From NCBI GenBank assembly GCA_003541985.1, contig DPLM01000258.1:1-5881 (forward strand): a DNA stretch of 5,881 bases, in the 5' to 3' direction. The notes under the pieces are model-generated. The model did no database searches, was not told the origin of the DNA, and saw only the letters and a program-made list of their open reading frames with translations. Position 1 is the first letter of the stretch; each line of letters begins with the position of its first letter. Positions 1 through 5,881 of this stretch are shown here, piece by piece. The position numbers and the translations under genes are program-made. Source of the stretch: Deltaproteobacteria bacterium (lineage in GTDB: Bacteria; SAR324; NAC60-12).

Positions 1-243
1 TTTGCTTGGAAAAAAATATCAAGCCTCTCTGCAATTGTGATGCTTTGCGTATTGCCGCCTGCTAGTTTAGTTTTGCCAGGCATGATTTGGGATCTCCCAA
101 CGTGGGATCTAAGTACAATTCAGTTTGCTTTGAGTCTCCTTCTACTGTATAGCCATCGTGATAATCTCCAGCGACTACGTGAGGGTAGCGAGAGTACTTT
201 GCAAGGCCCTTCTTCGACCACCTCTTCTCAAAGGTCAAAATGA
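1..243 (+). CDS. plsY: PlsY, acyl-phosphate:glycerol-3-phosphate acyltransferase (3' end only)
   Basis: This is the last 80 codons of a gene whose start lies left of the window; the frame is open from base 1 to the TGA at 241-243. PlsY is an inner-membrane enzyme that moves the acyl group of acyl-phosphate onto glycerol-3-phosphate, giving lysophosphatidic acid, the first step of phospholipid synthesis in most bacteria. Visible parts, numbered within the fragment, are a KKISSLSAI segment (4-12) matching the conserved R/K-x-S-S-L-x-S stretch, a hydrophobic span (about 11-27), a second hydrophobic span (about 39-50), and the cytoplasmic motif SHRDNLQRLREGSE (51-64). In the family, the His and Asn of this motif (here H52, N55) matter for activity and the Glu (E64) for structural integrity. 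A Ser/Thr-rich tail of about 16 residues follows, longer than the usual end. A GTG/ATG at 37-42 is internal, not the start. The stop overlaps the next start (ATGA, 240-243). The call rests on the C-terminal third only. Confidence 0.82.
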   Translation, partial: FAWKKISSLSAIVMLCVLPPASLVLPGMIWDLPTWDLSTIQFALSLLLLYSHRDNLQRLREGSESTLQGPSSTTSSQRSK

Positions 244-1397
244 ACTTTAACCTTGTCCAACCCCTTCGCTTTTTCTTTGGTGGGGGAATTTACCACCATG
301 TTGCAAATCTAACGGTGGTAATCATGGCCTTGGCTATCCTGTATTTGGTAGGGCTTAAAATTTGGCCAGTATCATTTCTTTTGTGGGTAAGCTTGATCGT
401 TTTCGCTTCCATTACCATTTGGCGGGCGGGAGATTTTTTTCAGCCAGCTGCAGATTACGTTCAAGAGAAACACAAACTCCCTGAATCCATTAAGGCAGCA
501 GTGATTGACGCTATTGCGAGTTCATTCCCAGAATTTTGTGTTGCTGTCATTGCGGTAATCTTGTTGGGGCGTGCTGAAGTGGGTATTTCCTCAATTGTAG
601 GTTCTGCCCTTTACAATGTCTTAATCATTCCAGCTGCTGCTGGCCTTGTTGCTAAAGGCCCAATGAAAATTGGTAAGGAGGTGGTCTGGAGGGACAGCTT
701 GATGTATTTTGGTGTAGTCATTTTATTGCTCGTGGCTCTTTTAGCATTCCCAAATGCTTGGGGCTTTGGTGTCGCAGCATTGTTCATCCTCTCTTATGTG
801 GGCTATATCTTTTGGTTAAACTTTGATTATCGCAAACACAAAAGAAATTTAGCTAGTGAAGACACTGATATGAGTGTTTCAGAGGACACTGGTGCGAGTA
901 ATGAAGGTGAAGAATCTGAGCTAGAAATTCGTGATGAATCGCACGCATGGAAGTGGGTTTTGGGAATGATGCTGGTGATGGGGTTAGCCTCACATATCTT
1001 GGTTGAAGCCTCTATCCAACTTGGTGATCTTCTTGGTATTGATGCAGTGATCATGGGTTTCATTGTAATCGCAGCTGGAACTTCGGTGCCAGACACGGTA
1101 CTTTCAGTCTTGAGCGCAAAAAGGGGCAACTACGATGCTGCTATCTCCAACGTCTTTGGTAGCAATATTTTTGATATATGTATTTGCCTCAGTGTCCCAA
1201 TCCTTCTAGCATTAGTGTTGACCGGGGCTGTTACTCCAGTGAATCTACCACAGATTGAATTGGTGTATATGCTGATTGGCGCTACTGCATTGGCAATCTA
1301 TCTTTTCTGGAGTGACAATTACACGCTTACCAAAACAAAATCTACGATCATGTTTGGTATTTACTTGCTGATTATTTTAGTTGCAATGGCTCTGTAA
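240..1397 (+). CDS. Sodium/calcium exchanger-superfamily (CaCA) membrane antiporter with NCKX-like signature
   Basis: This 385-residue integral inner-membrane protein is of about the usual size for the family, with roughly 10-11 hydrophobic segments. It has the two inverted alpha-repeats of the CaCA superfamily, which exchange Ca2+ (or a similar cation) against Na+ or H+. Alpha-1 spans about 90-135, with SSFPE (94-98, ion-binding Glu98) and GSALYN (121-126). Alpha-2 spans about 272-320, with GTSVPD (280-285, Asp285) and GSNIFD (307-312, Asp312). Between the halves, at about 196-236, lies a hydrophilic loop that starts basic and turns strongly acidic, with 12 Asp/Glu in 207-233. The two Asp residues in alpha-2 and the GSA-x-x-N form in alpha-1 resemble K+-dependent exchangers (NCKX) more than bacterial YrbG/CaxA types, which usually carry Glu and Asn at these places. 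The start at 240 overlaps the plsY stop, with a weak Shine-Dalgarno AAGG at 231-234. The transported ions are inferred, not shown. Confidence 0.88.
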   Translation: MNFNLVQPLRFFFGGGIYHHVANLTVVIMALAILYLVGLKIWPVSFLLWVSLIVFASITIWRAGDFFQPAADYVQEKHKLPESIKAAVIDAIASSFPEFCVAVIAVILLGRAEVGISSIVGSALYNVLIIPAAAGLVAKGPMKIGKEVVWRDSLMYFGVVILLLVALLAFPNAWGFGVAALFILSYVGYIFWLNFDYRKHKRNLASEDTDMSVSEDTGASNEGEESELEIRDESHAWKWVLGMMLVMGLASHILVEASIQLGDLLGIDAVIMGFIVIAAGTSVPDTVLSVLSAKRGNYDAAISNVFGSNIFDICICLSVPILLALVLTGAVTPVNLPQIELVYMLIGATALAIYLFWSDNYTLTKTKSTIMFGIYLLIILVAMAL

Positions 1398-1402
1398 TTG
1401 TT

Positions 1403-2698
1403 ATGTCCTCTGTTTTAGACCTGCGCCAATTTTTGAATTCATCCCCGACGCCCTTCCACGCTGTACAATCGATTAAACGTCAACTTATTGACAAAGATTT
1501 TAAAGAGTTGCGGGAAAGTCAACTTTGGGAGACGATGAGGGGTGGAAAATACTATGTAACTCGAGGTGAAACAAGCATTGTGGCTTGGGTTCAGGGAGAA
1601 TCTTTTCCAGATCATGGAGCGCACATTATTGGAGCCCATACTGACAGCCCCAATCTAAGACTTAAGCCCCACCCCAACATTAATCGCAATGGTTACCGTC
1701 AGTTGGGGGTAGAGGTGTATGGTGGAGTCTTGCTTGGAACGTGGACTGACAGAGATTTATCCTTGGCAGGAAGAGTCTTCGTTGAGTCTGCAAATGGGTT
1801 GAAAACTTATTCGCTTCTTTGTGGTCAACCACTGATCAGGATTCCACAGCTTGCAATCCATCTTAATCGAGAGGTTAACGAGAAGGGTTTACAACTCAAT
1901 AGACAAAAACACTTGCCCCCCATTTTGACCAAGAGTCAAAACTGGGAAACTGACGATGCCCTAAAGTTCTGGCTTGCAGAGGAATTGGATTTGGATGGGA
2001 GTAAGATCCGTAGTTGGGATTTAAGTCTTTACGACACACAATCTGCTGAGTGTTGGGGGCCAAATCTTGAATTCATTGCTTCGGCACGTTTGGACAACTT
2101 GTTCTGTTGCTTCACAGGTTTGCAAGCGCTTTGTAAATCTCGCTCAGCTAAACCTTGGACTCAGGTTTTGGTTTGTTACGATCACGAAGAAATTGGAAGT
2201 CAAACAACGGAAGGTGCTCATTCTTCTTTTCTGGAATTTGTTATCAGAAGATTAGCGGAGCAAACGGAATCTAGACAGGCTTACGAAAGGGCAGTAGCTA
2301 ATTCGATTCTTGTATCTGCAGACATGGCGCACGCTGTTCACCCAAATTATTCAGAACAGCACGATCCCAATCACTTCCCGCAAATGAATGAGGGGCCAGT
2401 CATCAAGCGAAATTCTCAGGGCCGTTACGCTACCTCTGCAAAAACGGAAGCTTGGTTTGAACAAATCTGTTATAAGAGTAATGTCCCTGTTCAAAAATTT
2501 GTGATGCGTACCGATCTGGCGTGTGGTTCCACGATTGGTCCGATCACTGCTGCACGCCTTGGGGTAGAAACCGTTGACGTGGGTGCTGCGATGCTTGCCA
2601 TGCACTCAATCAGAGAGACTTGCGGTTCTCTAGATGTAGATTACCTGATCAAAGCCTTTGAAGCCATTTATGAAGAACACCTCCCTATTACCAACTGA
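1403..2698 (+). CDS. apeB: M18 family aminopeptidase (aspartyl aminopeptidase-like)
   Basis: This 431-residue cytosolic metallopeptidase is full length for bacterial M18 enzymes (about 430). The family removes N-terminal residues, often Asp or Glu, from peptides using a two-metal centre, and its members form large oligomers. The N-terminus SSPTPFHAV (13-21) and GGKYYVTRGE (47-56) are family hallmarks. All expected metal and catalytic positions are visible: GAHTDSP (77-83, His79), SARLDN (227-232, Asp231), DHEEIGS (260-266, Glu262 as likely general base and Glu263 as ligand), SADMAH (305-310, Asp307), and MHSIRE (400-405, His401). HDPNHFPQMNEGPVIK (320-335) and CGSTIGPITAARLG (374-387) are also typical. 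The start lies 5 bases after the exchanger stop with no clear Shine-Dalgarno, so translational coupling is likely; the start fits the family N-terminus. Substrate preference cannot be read from sequence. The symbol follows bacterial M18 usage. Confidence 0.95.
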   Translation: MSSVLDLRQFLNSSPTPFHAVQSIKRQLIDKDFKELRESQLWETMRGGKYYVTRGETSIVAWVQGESFPDHGAHIIGAHTDSPNLRLKPHPNINRNGYRQLGVEVYGGVLLGTWTDRDLSLAGRVFVESANGLKTYSLLCGQPLIRIPQLAIHLNREVNEKGLQLNRQKHLPPILTKSQNWETDDALKFWLAEELDLDGSKIRSWDLSLYDTQSAECWGPNLEFIASARLDNLFCCFTGLQALCKSRSAKPWTQVLVCYDHEEIGSQTTEGAHSSFLEFVIRRLAEQTESRQAYERAVANSILVSADMAHAVHPNYSEQHDPNHFPQMNEGPVIKRNSQGRYATSAKTEAWFEQICYKSNVPVQKFVMRTDLACGSTIGPITAARLGVETVDVGAAMLAMHSIRETCGSLDVDYLIKAFEAIYEEHLPITN

Positions 2699-2946
2699 AA
2701 TGATTCCTGCAAATAACTGAATAGTGCTTAAAAGCCCTGAATTCCCATCAAGAATTTGCCTTAATGGAGTTCGCCAAGATCTAGCAAAACTACCTTCCTT
2801 CATCCACTTCTATAATATTTCTTTCCACAGTTCTCTGGTTTCATCCAATATTTTATTCTGCTTTAAACATTCTTAGACTTCTCTCTCTGATTTAGATCTA
2901 ATTAAATTGTGGGTAATAGTTCTCTTACTCTGATTGGTTGATGTGA
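2699..2946. other. 248-base intergenic region, no gene seen
   Basis: This gap separates the M18 gene from the AttH-like gene. I see no coding potential with family features on either strand. The downstream half of the + strand is rich in pyrimidines (for example 2792-2832 and 2870-2890). A TATAAT box stands at 2811-2816, but I find no convincing -35 partner 16-18 bases upstream. No strong GC-rich hairpin followed by a T run is visible after 2698, so a factor-independent terminator for the upstream operon is not supported. The promoter of the AttH-like gene must lie here if that gene is transcribed separately, but I cannot fix its position. Confidence 0.5.
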
Positions 2947-2949
2947 ATG
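2941..2949 (+). promoter_or_regulatory. Minimal start-stop pair ahead of the AttH-like start
   Basis: The bases read ATG-TGA-ATG in one frame. The first ATG is followed at once by a stop, and the second is the apparent start of the AttH-like gene. The sequence is plain to see, but any effect on initiation is inference. It does fix the earliest possible start of the gene, because the TGA closes the frame immediately upstream. Confidence 0.3.
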
Positions 2950-4128
2950 CGAGACTACAAATTAATTTTAATTACCTTTGGTTCGCTGGCTCTTCTTAGC
3001 ATTTCATTGCTTGGATTTGATCTGCCAGAACCGCCTGCCCATGGTAGTGGTAACCTAAATGTTGCAGAGGCATTAGGGGGGGGTGATGTATCTGGCTACG
3101 CGCGTGCGCTGGAGCCACGTCTTTTTTCATTTCCCCAAGATCACGCCGATCATCCAGAATTCCGAAATGAATGGTGGTATTTTACTGGGAATCTTCAAAC
3201 TTCATTTGGACACCCCTTTGGTTTTCAAGTGACCTTGTTTCGAAATTCGCTTGTGCCAGAACTTCTTGAGCACTCAGGTTCACCTTGGAGAACCAACCAA
3301 CTCTATATGGGGCATTTGGCTCTTTCTGACATTCATGAAGGTCGTTTTTACCATGCTGAGCGTTTTCAGCGTGCTGCTTTGGGCCTAGCTGGTACGGAAT
3401 TAAATCCTCTAAAAATTTGGTTAGATGACTGGGAAATCAAAGGAGTGAATAGTGATCCCATGAGATGGGTATTACTTGCTAAGACGGAGGAATTTGGGAT
3501 CAAACTTGATGTGACTCCAAGTAAGCCATTGGTGCTCCAAGGAAATCAGGGACTCAGCCAGAAAGGAAAAGAACCGGGCAACGCCTCTTATTACTATTCT
3601 TTCACTCGAATGAGCGTGAGCGGTGAGGTGTTCACTCCGAAAGGAACCTATGATGTTACTGGCTCAAGTTGGCTGGATCGTGAGTGGAGCACAAGTGTCC
3701 TTGAGTCAAACCAAGTAGGTTGGGACTGGTTCGCATTACAACTTAATGATGGGACAGATTTAATGTACTATCAACTACGTGATAAATCCGGAAAACCAGA
3801 TGAACAAAGCTCAGGTAAATTGGTCAAACCAAATGGAGAAAGTCGAAATCTAATTTTTGAAGAAGTAGCTCTTAAAGTCATTGAATTTTGGAAAAGCCCT
3901 AACACTGGAACATCCTATCCAGCTGGGTGGACCCTGAAGCTACCTTTTGAAAATCTTGAACTTGAAATTTCACCTAGAATGAGTGACCAGGAACTACAAA
4001 CTACAGTCTCCTATTGGGAAGGATCAGTTAGTGTCCAAGGCACTCAGAATGGACAATCCATACAAGGAGTAGGGTACGTGGAGATGACCGGCTATAATCA
4101 ATCAATGAACTCAATCGATGGGTCTTAG
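2947..4128 (+). CDS. AttH/CrtC-family lipocalin-like exported protein (predicted secreted hydrolase family)
   Basis: This 393-residue protein belongs to the family variously called AttH, lipocalin-like, carotenoid 1,2-hydratase (CrtC) or predicted secreted hydrolase. The N-terminus has charged residues (R2, K5) then a hydrophobic stretch (about 6-24), fitting a signal peptide or membrane anchor; no lipobox Cys is present. The diagnostic block follows: YARALEPRLFSFPQDH (51-66) and NEWWYFTGNL (74-83). Later marks are SSWLDREWST (240-249), YWEGSV (356-361) and the terminal GYVEMTGY (376-383). Two beta-barrel lipocalin-like halves are known for the family, so an extracytoplasmic job in binding or modifying a hydrophobic ligand is inferred. 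CrtC-type hydratase activity on carotenoids is possible, but no carotenoid gene lies nearby. Relatives often sit beside FtsX-like ABC permease genes; none is visible here. No clear Shine-Dalgarno precedes the ATG, and an in-frame TGA at 2944-2946 means the frame cannot start earlier. The biochemical function is unknown. Confidence 0.85.
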   Translation: MRDYKLILITFGSLALLSISLLGFDLPEPPAHGSGNLNVAEALGGGDVSGYARALEPRLFSFPQDHADHPEFRNEWWYFTGNLQTSFGHPFGFQVTLFRNSLVPELLEHSGSPWRTNQLYMGHLALSDIHEGRFYHAERFQRAALGLAGTELNPLKIWLDDWEIKGVNSDPMRWVLLAKTEEFGIKLDVTPSKPLVLQGNQGLSQKGKEPGNASYYYSFTRMSVSGEVFTPKGTYDVTGSSWLDREWSTSVLESNQVGWDWFALQLNDGTDLMYYQLRDKSGKPDEQSSGKLVKPNGESRNLIFEEVALKVIEFWKSPNTGTSYPAGWTLKLPFENLELEISPRMSDQELQTTVSYWEGSVSVQGTQNGQSIQGVGYVEMTGYNQSMNSIDGS

Positions 4129-4207
4129 ATAAACTTTCTCAGCGTATTAGAAATCATTATTTTGGATAATGCTCAGCGACTTGAGAATTGATGACCAAAA
4201 GCAATGC
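4129..4207. other. Upstream part of the attH-clpB intergenic region
   Basis: These 79 bases run from the AttH-like stop to the clpB promoter. The only structure I can draw is a 6-bp AT-rich hairpin, CATTAT/ATAATG with a 5-base loop, at 4155-4171. It lacks a GC-rich stem and a following T run, so I do not call it a terminator. A 7-base direct repeat CTCAGCG occurs at 4138-4144 and 4172-4178 and is short enough to be chance. Confidence 0.4.
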
Positions 4208-4236
4208 TTGTTTATTTGTTAGCACTCAAATATAAT
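4208..4236 (+). promoter_or_regulatory. Predicted sigma-70-type promoter of clpB
   Basis: A perfect -10 box TATAAT lies at 4231-4236. A partial -35 box TTGTTT (three of six consensus bases, the TTG) lies at 4208-4213, and the spacer is exactly 17 bases. Transcription would begin near 4243, giving a leader of roughly 30 bases before the clpB ATG. The -10 box sits inside the spacer of the CIRCE operator, so HrcA bound there would block RNA polymerase. The box sequences and spacing are seen directly; promoter activity is inferred. Confidence 0.75.
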
Positions 4237-4252
4237 GAGTGCTAACAAATAA
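4212..4252. promoter_or_regulatory. CIRCE operator (HrcA binding site)
   Basis: The arms are TTAGCACTC (4219-4227) and GAGTGCTAA (4237-4245), which match the CIRCE consensus exactly with its standard 9-base spacer (4228-4236). Pairing continues outward without a mismatch to 16 bases per arm (4212-4227 with 4237-4252). CIRCE is the known binding site of the heat-shock repressor HrcA, whose activity depends on GroEL, and is most often found before groESL or dnaK operons. Here it stands 20 bases before the clpB start and overlaps the -10 box, so clpB is predicted to be repressed by HrcA and released on heat shock. The hrcA gene is not in this window. Confidence 0.96.
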
Positions 4253-4261
4253 TAATTTATC

Positions 4262-4266
4262 GGAGA
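4262..4266 (+). promoter_or_regulatory. clpB ribosome binding site
   Basis: GGAGA at 4262-4266 lies 5 bases before the ATG at 4272. This is the clearest Shine-Dalgarno in the window and fixes the clpB start, which also gives the family-typical N-terminus MDPRKFTEK. Confidence 0.8.
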
Positions 4267-4271
4267 ATCTT

Positions 4272-5881
4272 ATGGATCCGCGAAAATTCACGGAAAAAAC
4301 GCTGCTTGCCTTAGAGATATCTCAGAAAGAAGCGATTCGGAGACAAAACTCTCAGGTTATTAGTATTCATCTTTTGTATGCACTCGTAGTTCAAGAAAAT
4401 GGTTTAATTCCGCAATTGTTGGAAAAGATGGAAATTATCTTACCTACTTTTCAGATGCAGCTGTCACAACAGTTAGATACATTACCTACTCTCAGTGGAT
4501 CCTCCTCAACCCAAGTGAGTGGGTCAGGGGAACTAAATCAGGTTCTAGTCAATGCTGAAGAAAAATCCAAGCAGATGGGGGATTCCTTCATTAGTGTCGA
4601 GCATCTACTGTTATCATTGGTGGATGAGGGTAAGAGGGGAAGTGCCGGACGTTTTTTGGCGAACTGTGGAATTACCAAAGAGAGAATTTGCAAGACATTG
4701 GAAGAAGTTCGAGGCCATCAAAGGGTTAATTCACAAAACCCTGAAGATAACTACCAAGCTCTGGAAAAATATGGGCAGGATCTCACCAAGCATGCTCAAG
4801 AAGGCAAACTTGATCCGGTAATTGGAAGAGACGACGAAATCCGCAGAGTTACACAGGTACTTTCTCGTCGTACAAAGAACAATCCAGTGCTGATTGGGGA
4901 ACCCGGTGTCGGTAAAACTGCAATTGCGGAAGGTTTGGCCCAACGAATTGTTCGCAATGATATTCCAAATAGCTTGAAAGACAAACGTATCATATCCTTG
5001 GACATGGGGGCCTTGATTGCCGGTGCCAAGTATCGGGGTGAATTCGAAGAACGAGTGAAAGCTGTTCTTCAAGAGGTGCAGAGATCTGATGGTGAAATTA
5101 TTCTGTTTATAGACGAATTACATACTGTAGTTGGAGCAGGTAAGACCGAAGGTGCTATGGACGCCGGTAATTTGCTTAAGCCTATGCTAGCTCGAGGGGA
5201 ATTACATTGCATTGGCGCAACCACACTGGATGAATACCGGAAACATATCGAAAAAGACCCTGCTCTAGAGCGTCGGTTTCAACAAGTTTTGATTGATCAA
5301 CCAAGTGTTGAAGATACCATTTCAATTTTGCGTGGTCTGAAAGAACGCTATGAAATTCACCATGGTGTCCGGATCAAGGACAATGCTTTAATTGCAGCAT
5401 CTACCCTTTCCAATCGCTATATAGCTGATCGCTTTCTACCTGATAAAGCAATCGATCTGATGGATGAAGCGGCTGCAAAACTTAGGGTTGAGATCAATTC
5501 AATGCCTGCAGAAATGGACGAAATTTCGAGAAGAATTCTACAACTCGAAATTGAAAAAGCAGCTTTAAAGAAAGAAAAGGATTCAGCTTCTATCCAGCGT
5601 CTTGAGATTCTCAGTCGTGAGTTGGCAGATTTGCAGAACAAAATGGATACGCTGACTCTTCAATGGGGTAAAGAAAAAAAATCATTACAATCCTTGAGCG
5701 ATTTGAAAAAGCAACTCGAGGAAACCCGTCTTGCAATTGAAAAGGCAAAGCGGAACTACAATTTGGAAGAAGCTGCTAAATTGGAATATGGAGTTTTGAG
5801 AGATCTGGCGAATAAGCTTACACAAGCCCAGATGGTTGCAGAACAGCATCAAAACCAACTCTTACGAGAAGTAGTAAGCAG
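4272..5881 (+). CDS. clpB: ClpB protein-disaggregating AAA+ chaperone (5' part, runs off the window)
   Basis: The frame is open from the ATG at 4272 to the last base, giving 536 codons plus two bases; ClpB is usually about 860 residues, so the second AAA+ module and C-terminus lie beyond the edge. ClpB is a cytosolic hexamer that, with DnaK, threads and rescues aggregated proteins after heat stress. Visible order: N-domain (about 1-145, two Clp_N repeats with HLLYAL and EHLLLSL), the linker EDNYQALEKYG, then AAA+ module 1. The module shows Walker A GEPGVGKT (209-216, Lys215), pore loop GAKYRGEFEE with Tyr254, Walker B ILFIDE (277-282, Glu282), sensor-1 GATT (315-318) and arginine fingers Arg334/Arg335. 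From about 404 the long heptad-rich middle domain begins, starting LRVEINSMPAEMDEI. That long middle domain separates ClpB from ClpA and ClpC. All catalytic residues seen are intact. A CIRCE site and -10 box lie just upstream. Confidence 0.97.
   Translation, partial: MDPRKFTEKTLLALEISQKEAIRRQNSQVISIHLLYALVVQENGLIPQLLEKMEIILPTFQMQLSQQLDTLPTLSGSSSTQVSGSGELNQVLVNAEEKSKQMGDSFISVEHLLLSLVDEGKRGSAGRFLANCGITKERICKTLEEVRGHQRVNSQNPEDNYQALEKYGQDLTKHAQEGKLDPVIGRDDEIRRVTQVLSRRTKNNPVLIGEPGVGKTAIAEGLAQRIVRNDIPNSLKDKRIISLDMGALIAGAKYRGEFEERVKAVLQEVQRSDGEIILFIDELHTVVGAGKTEGAMDAGNLLKPMLARGELHCIGATTLDEYRKHIEKDPALERRFQQVLIDQPSVEDTISILRGLKERYEIHHGVRIKDNALIAASTLSNRYIADRFLPDKAIDLMDEAAAKLRVEINSMPAEMDEISRRILQLEIEKAALKKEKDSASIQRLEILSRELADLQNKMDTLTLQWGKEKKSLQSLSDLKKQLEETRLAIEKAKRNYNLEEAAKLEYGVLRDLANKLTQAQMVAEQHQNQLLREVVS

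Noticed and set aside
37..243. Reading the first frame as a separate 68-residue protein starting at GTG 37
   Set aside because: The frame is open to base 1 and the residues before 37 continue the PlsY match, so this is an internal codon of a truncated gene.
827..1129. Minus-strand open frame of about 100 codons inside the exchanger gene
   Set aside because: It lies wholly opposite the alpha-2 coding region of a well-supported gene, shows no family motif, and is rich in Ser/Ile/Pro as expected for a complement shadow.
2740..2756. Possible hairpin AATTC/GAATT after the M18 gene
   Set aside because: The stem is only 5 bp and AT-rich with a 7-base loop, and no T run follows, so it does not support a terminator.
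2892..2901. Perfect 10-base palindrome TTAGATCTAA
   Set aside because: A 10-base palindrome is expected several times by chance in a window of this size, and it is not placed against a clear promoter.
4155..4171. Possible terminator hairpin after the AttH-like gene
   Set aside because: The stem CATTAT/ATAATG is 6 bp and almost all A/T, with no following T run.
4199..4209. Odd palindrome AAGCA-A-TGCTT just upstream of the clpB -35
   Set aside because: It is short, has a one-base centre and matches no operator I know; the nearby CIRCE element already explains regulation.
4552..4821. Plus-strand open frame of 89 codons near the start of clpB
   Set aside because: It is out of frame within clpB, whose own frame is continuous with clear ClpB motifs through the same bases.
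4731..5072. Minus-strand open frames within clpB (also 4796-5029 and 5417-5641)
   Set aside because: They are complements of the conserved AAA+ and middle-domain coding sequence, with no recognisable product.

Overview
The window is a bacterial chromosomal segment of moderate to low GC (judged by eye, not computed) with every recognisable gene on the + strand. It looks like core and housekeeping DNA. I see no mobile element, CRISPR array, tRNA or rRNA gene, and no multi-gene system that looks new. The gene content (an AttH/CrtC-type secreted lipocalin-like protein, ClpB, PlsY, an M18 aminopeptidase and a CaCA-family antiporter) fits a Gram-negative bacterium that uses HrcA/CIRCE heat-shock control. 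I cannot place the lineage. A deltaproteobacteria-like or marine uncultured lineage is only a guess.

Region 1 (1-2698) is a tightly packed run of three genes that is probably one transcript. It holds the 3' end of plsY (membrane acyl-phosphate:glycerol-3-phosphate acyltransferase, phospholipid synthesis), a complete Na+/Ca2+ exchanger-superfamily membrane protein, and a complete M18 metallo-aminopeptidase. The plsY stop and the exchanger start share the bases ATGA, and only 5 bases separate the exchanger from the peptidase, so translational coupling is likely. The three products have no obvious shared pathway.

Region 2 (2699-4128) is a 248-base gap with no gene, followed by a stand-alone gene for an exported AttH/CrtC-family lipocalin-like protein. 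Its ATG is preceded in frame by a minimal ATG-TGA start-stop pair.

Region 3 (4129-5881) is a short intergenic region and then clpB, which runs off the right edge. The gap carries a perfect CIRCE operator (consensus arms, 9-base spacer, arms extended to 16 paired bases) whose spacer contains a perfect TATAAT -10 box. The clpB frame is open from 4272 to the window end and encodes the N-domain, the first AAA+ module and most of the coiled-coil middle domain.

The two best points for a second look are the CIRCE/promoter overlap driving clpB and the NCKX-like (K+-dependent exchanger) signature residues in the bacterial CaCA protein.
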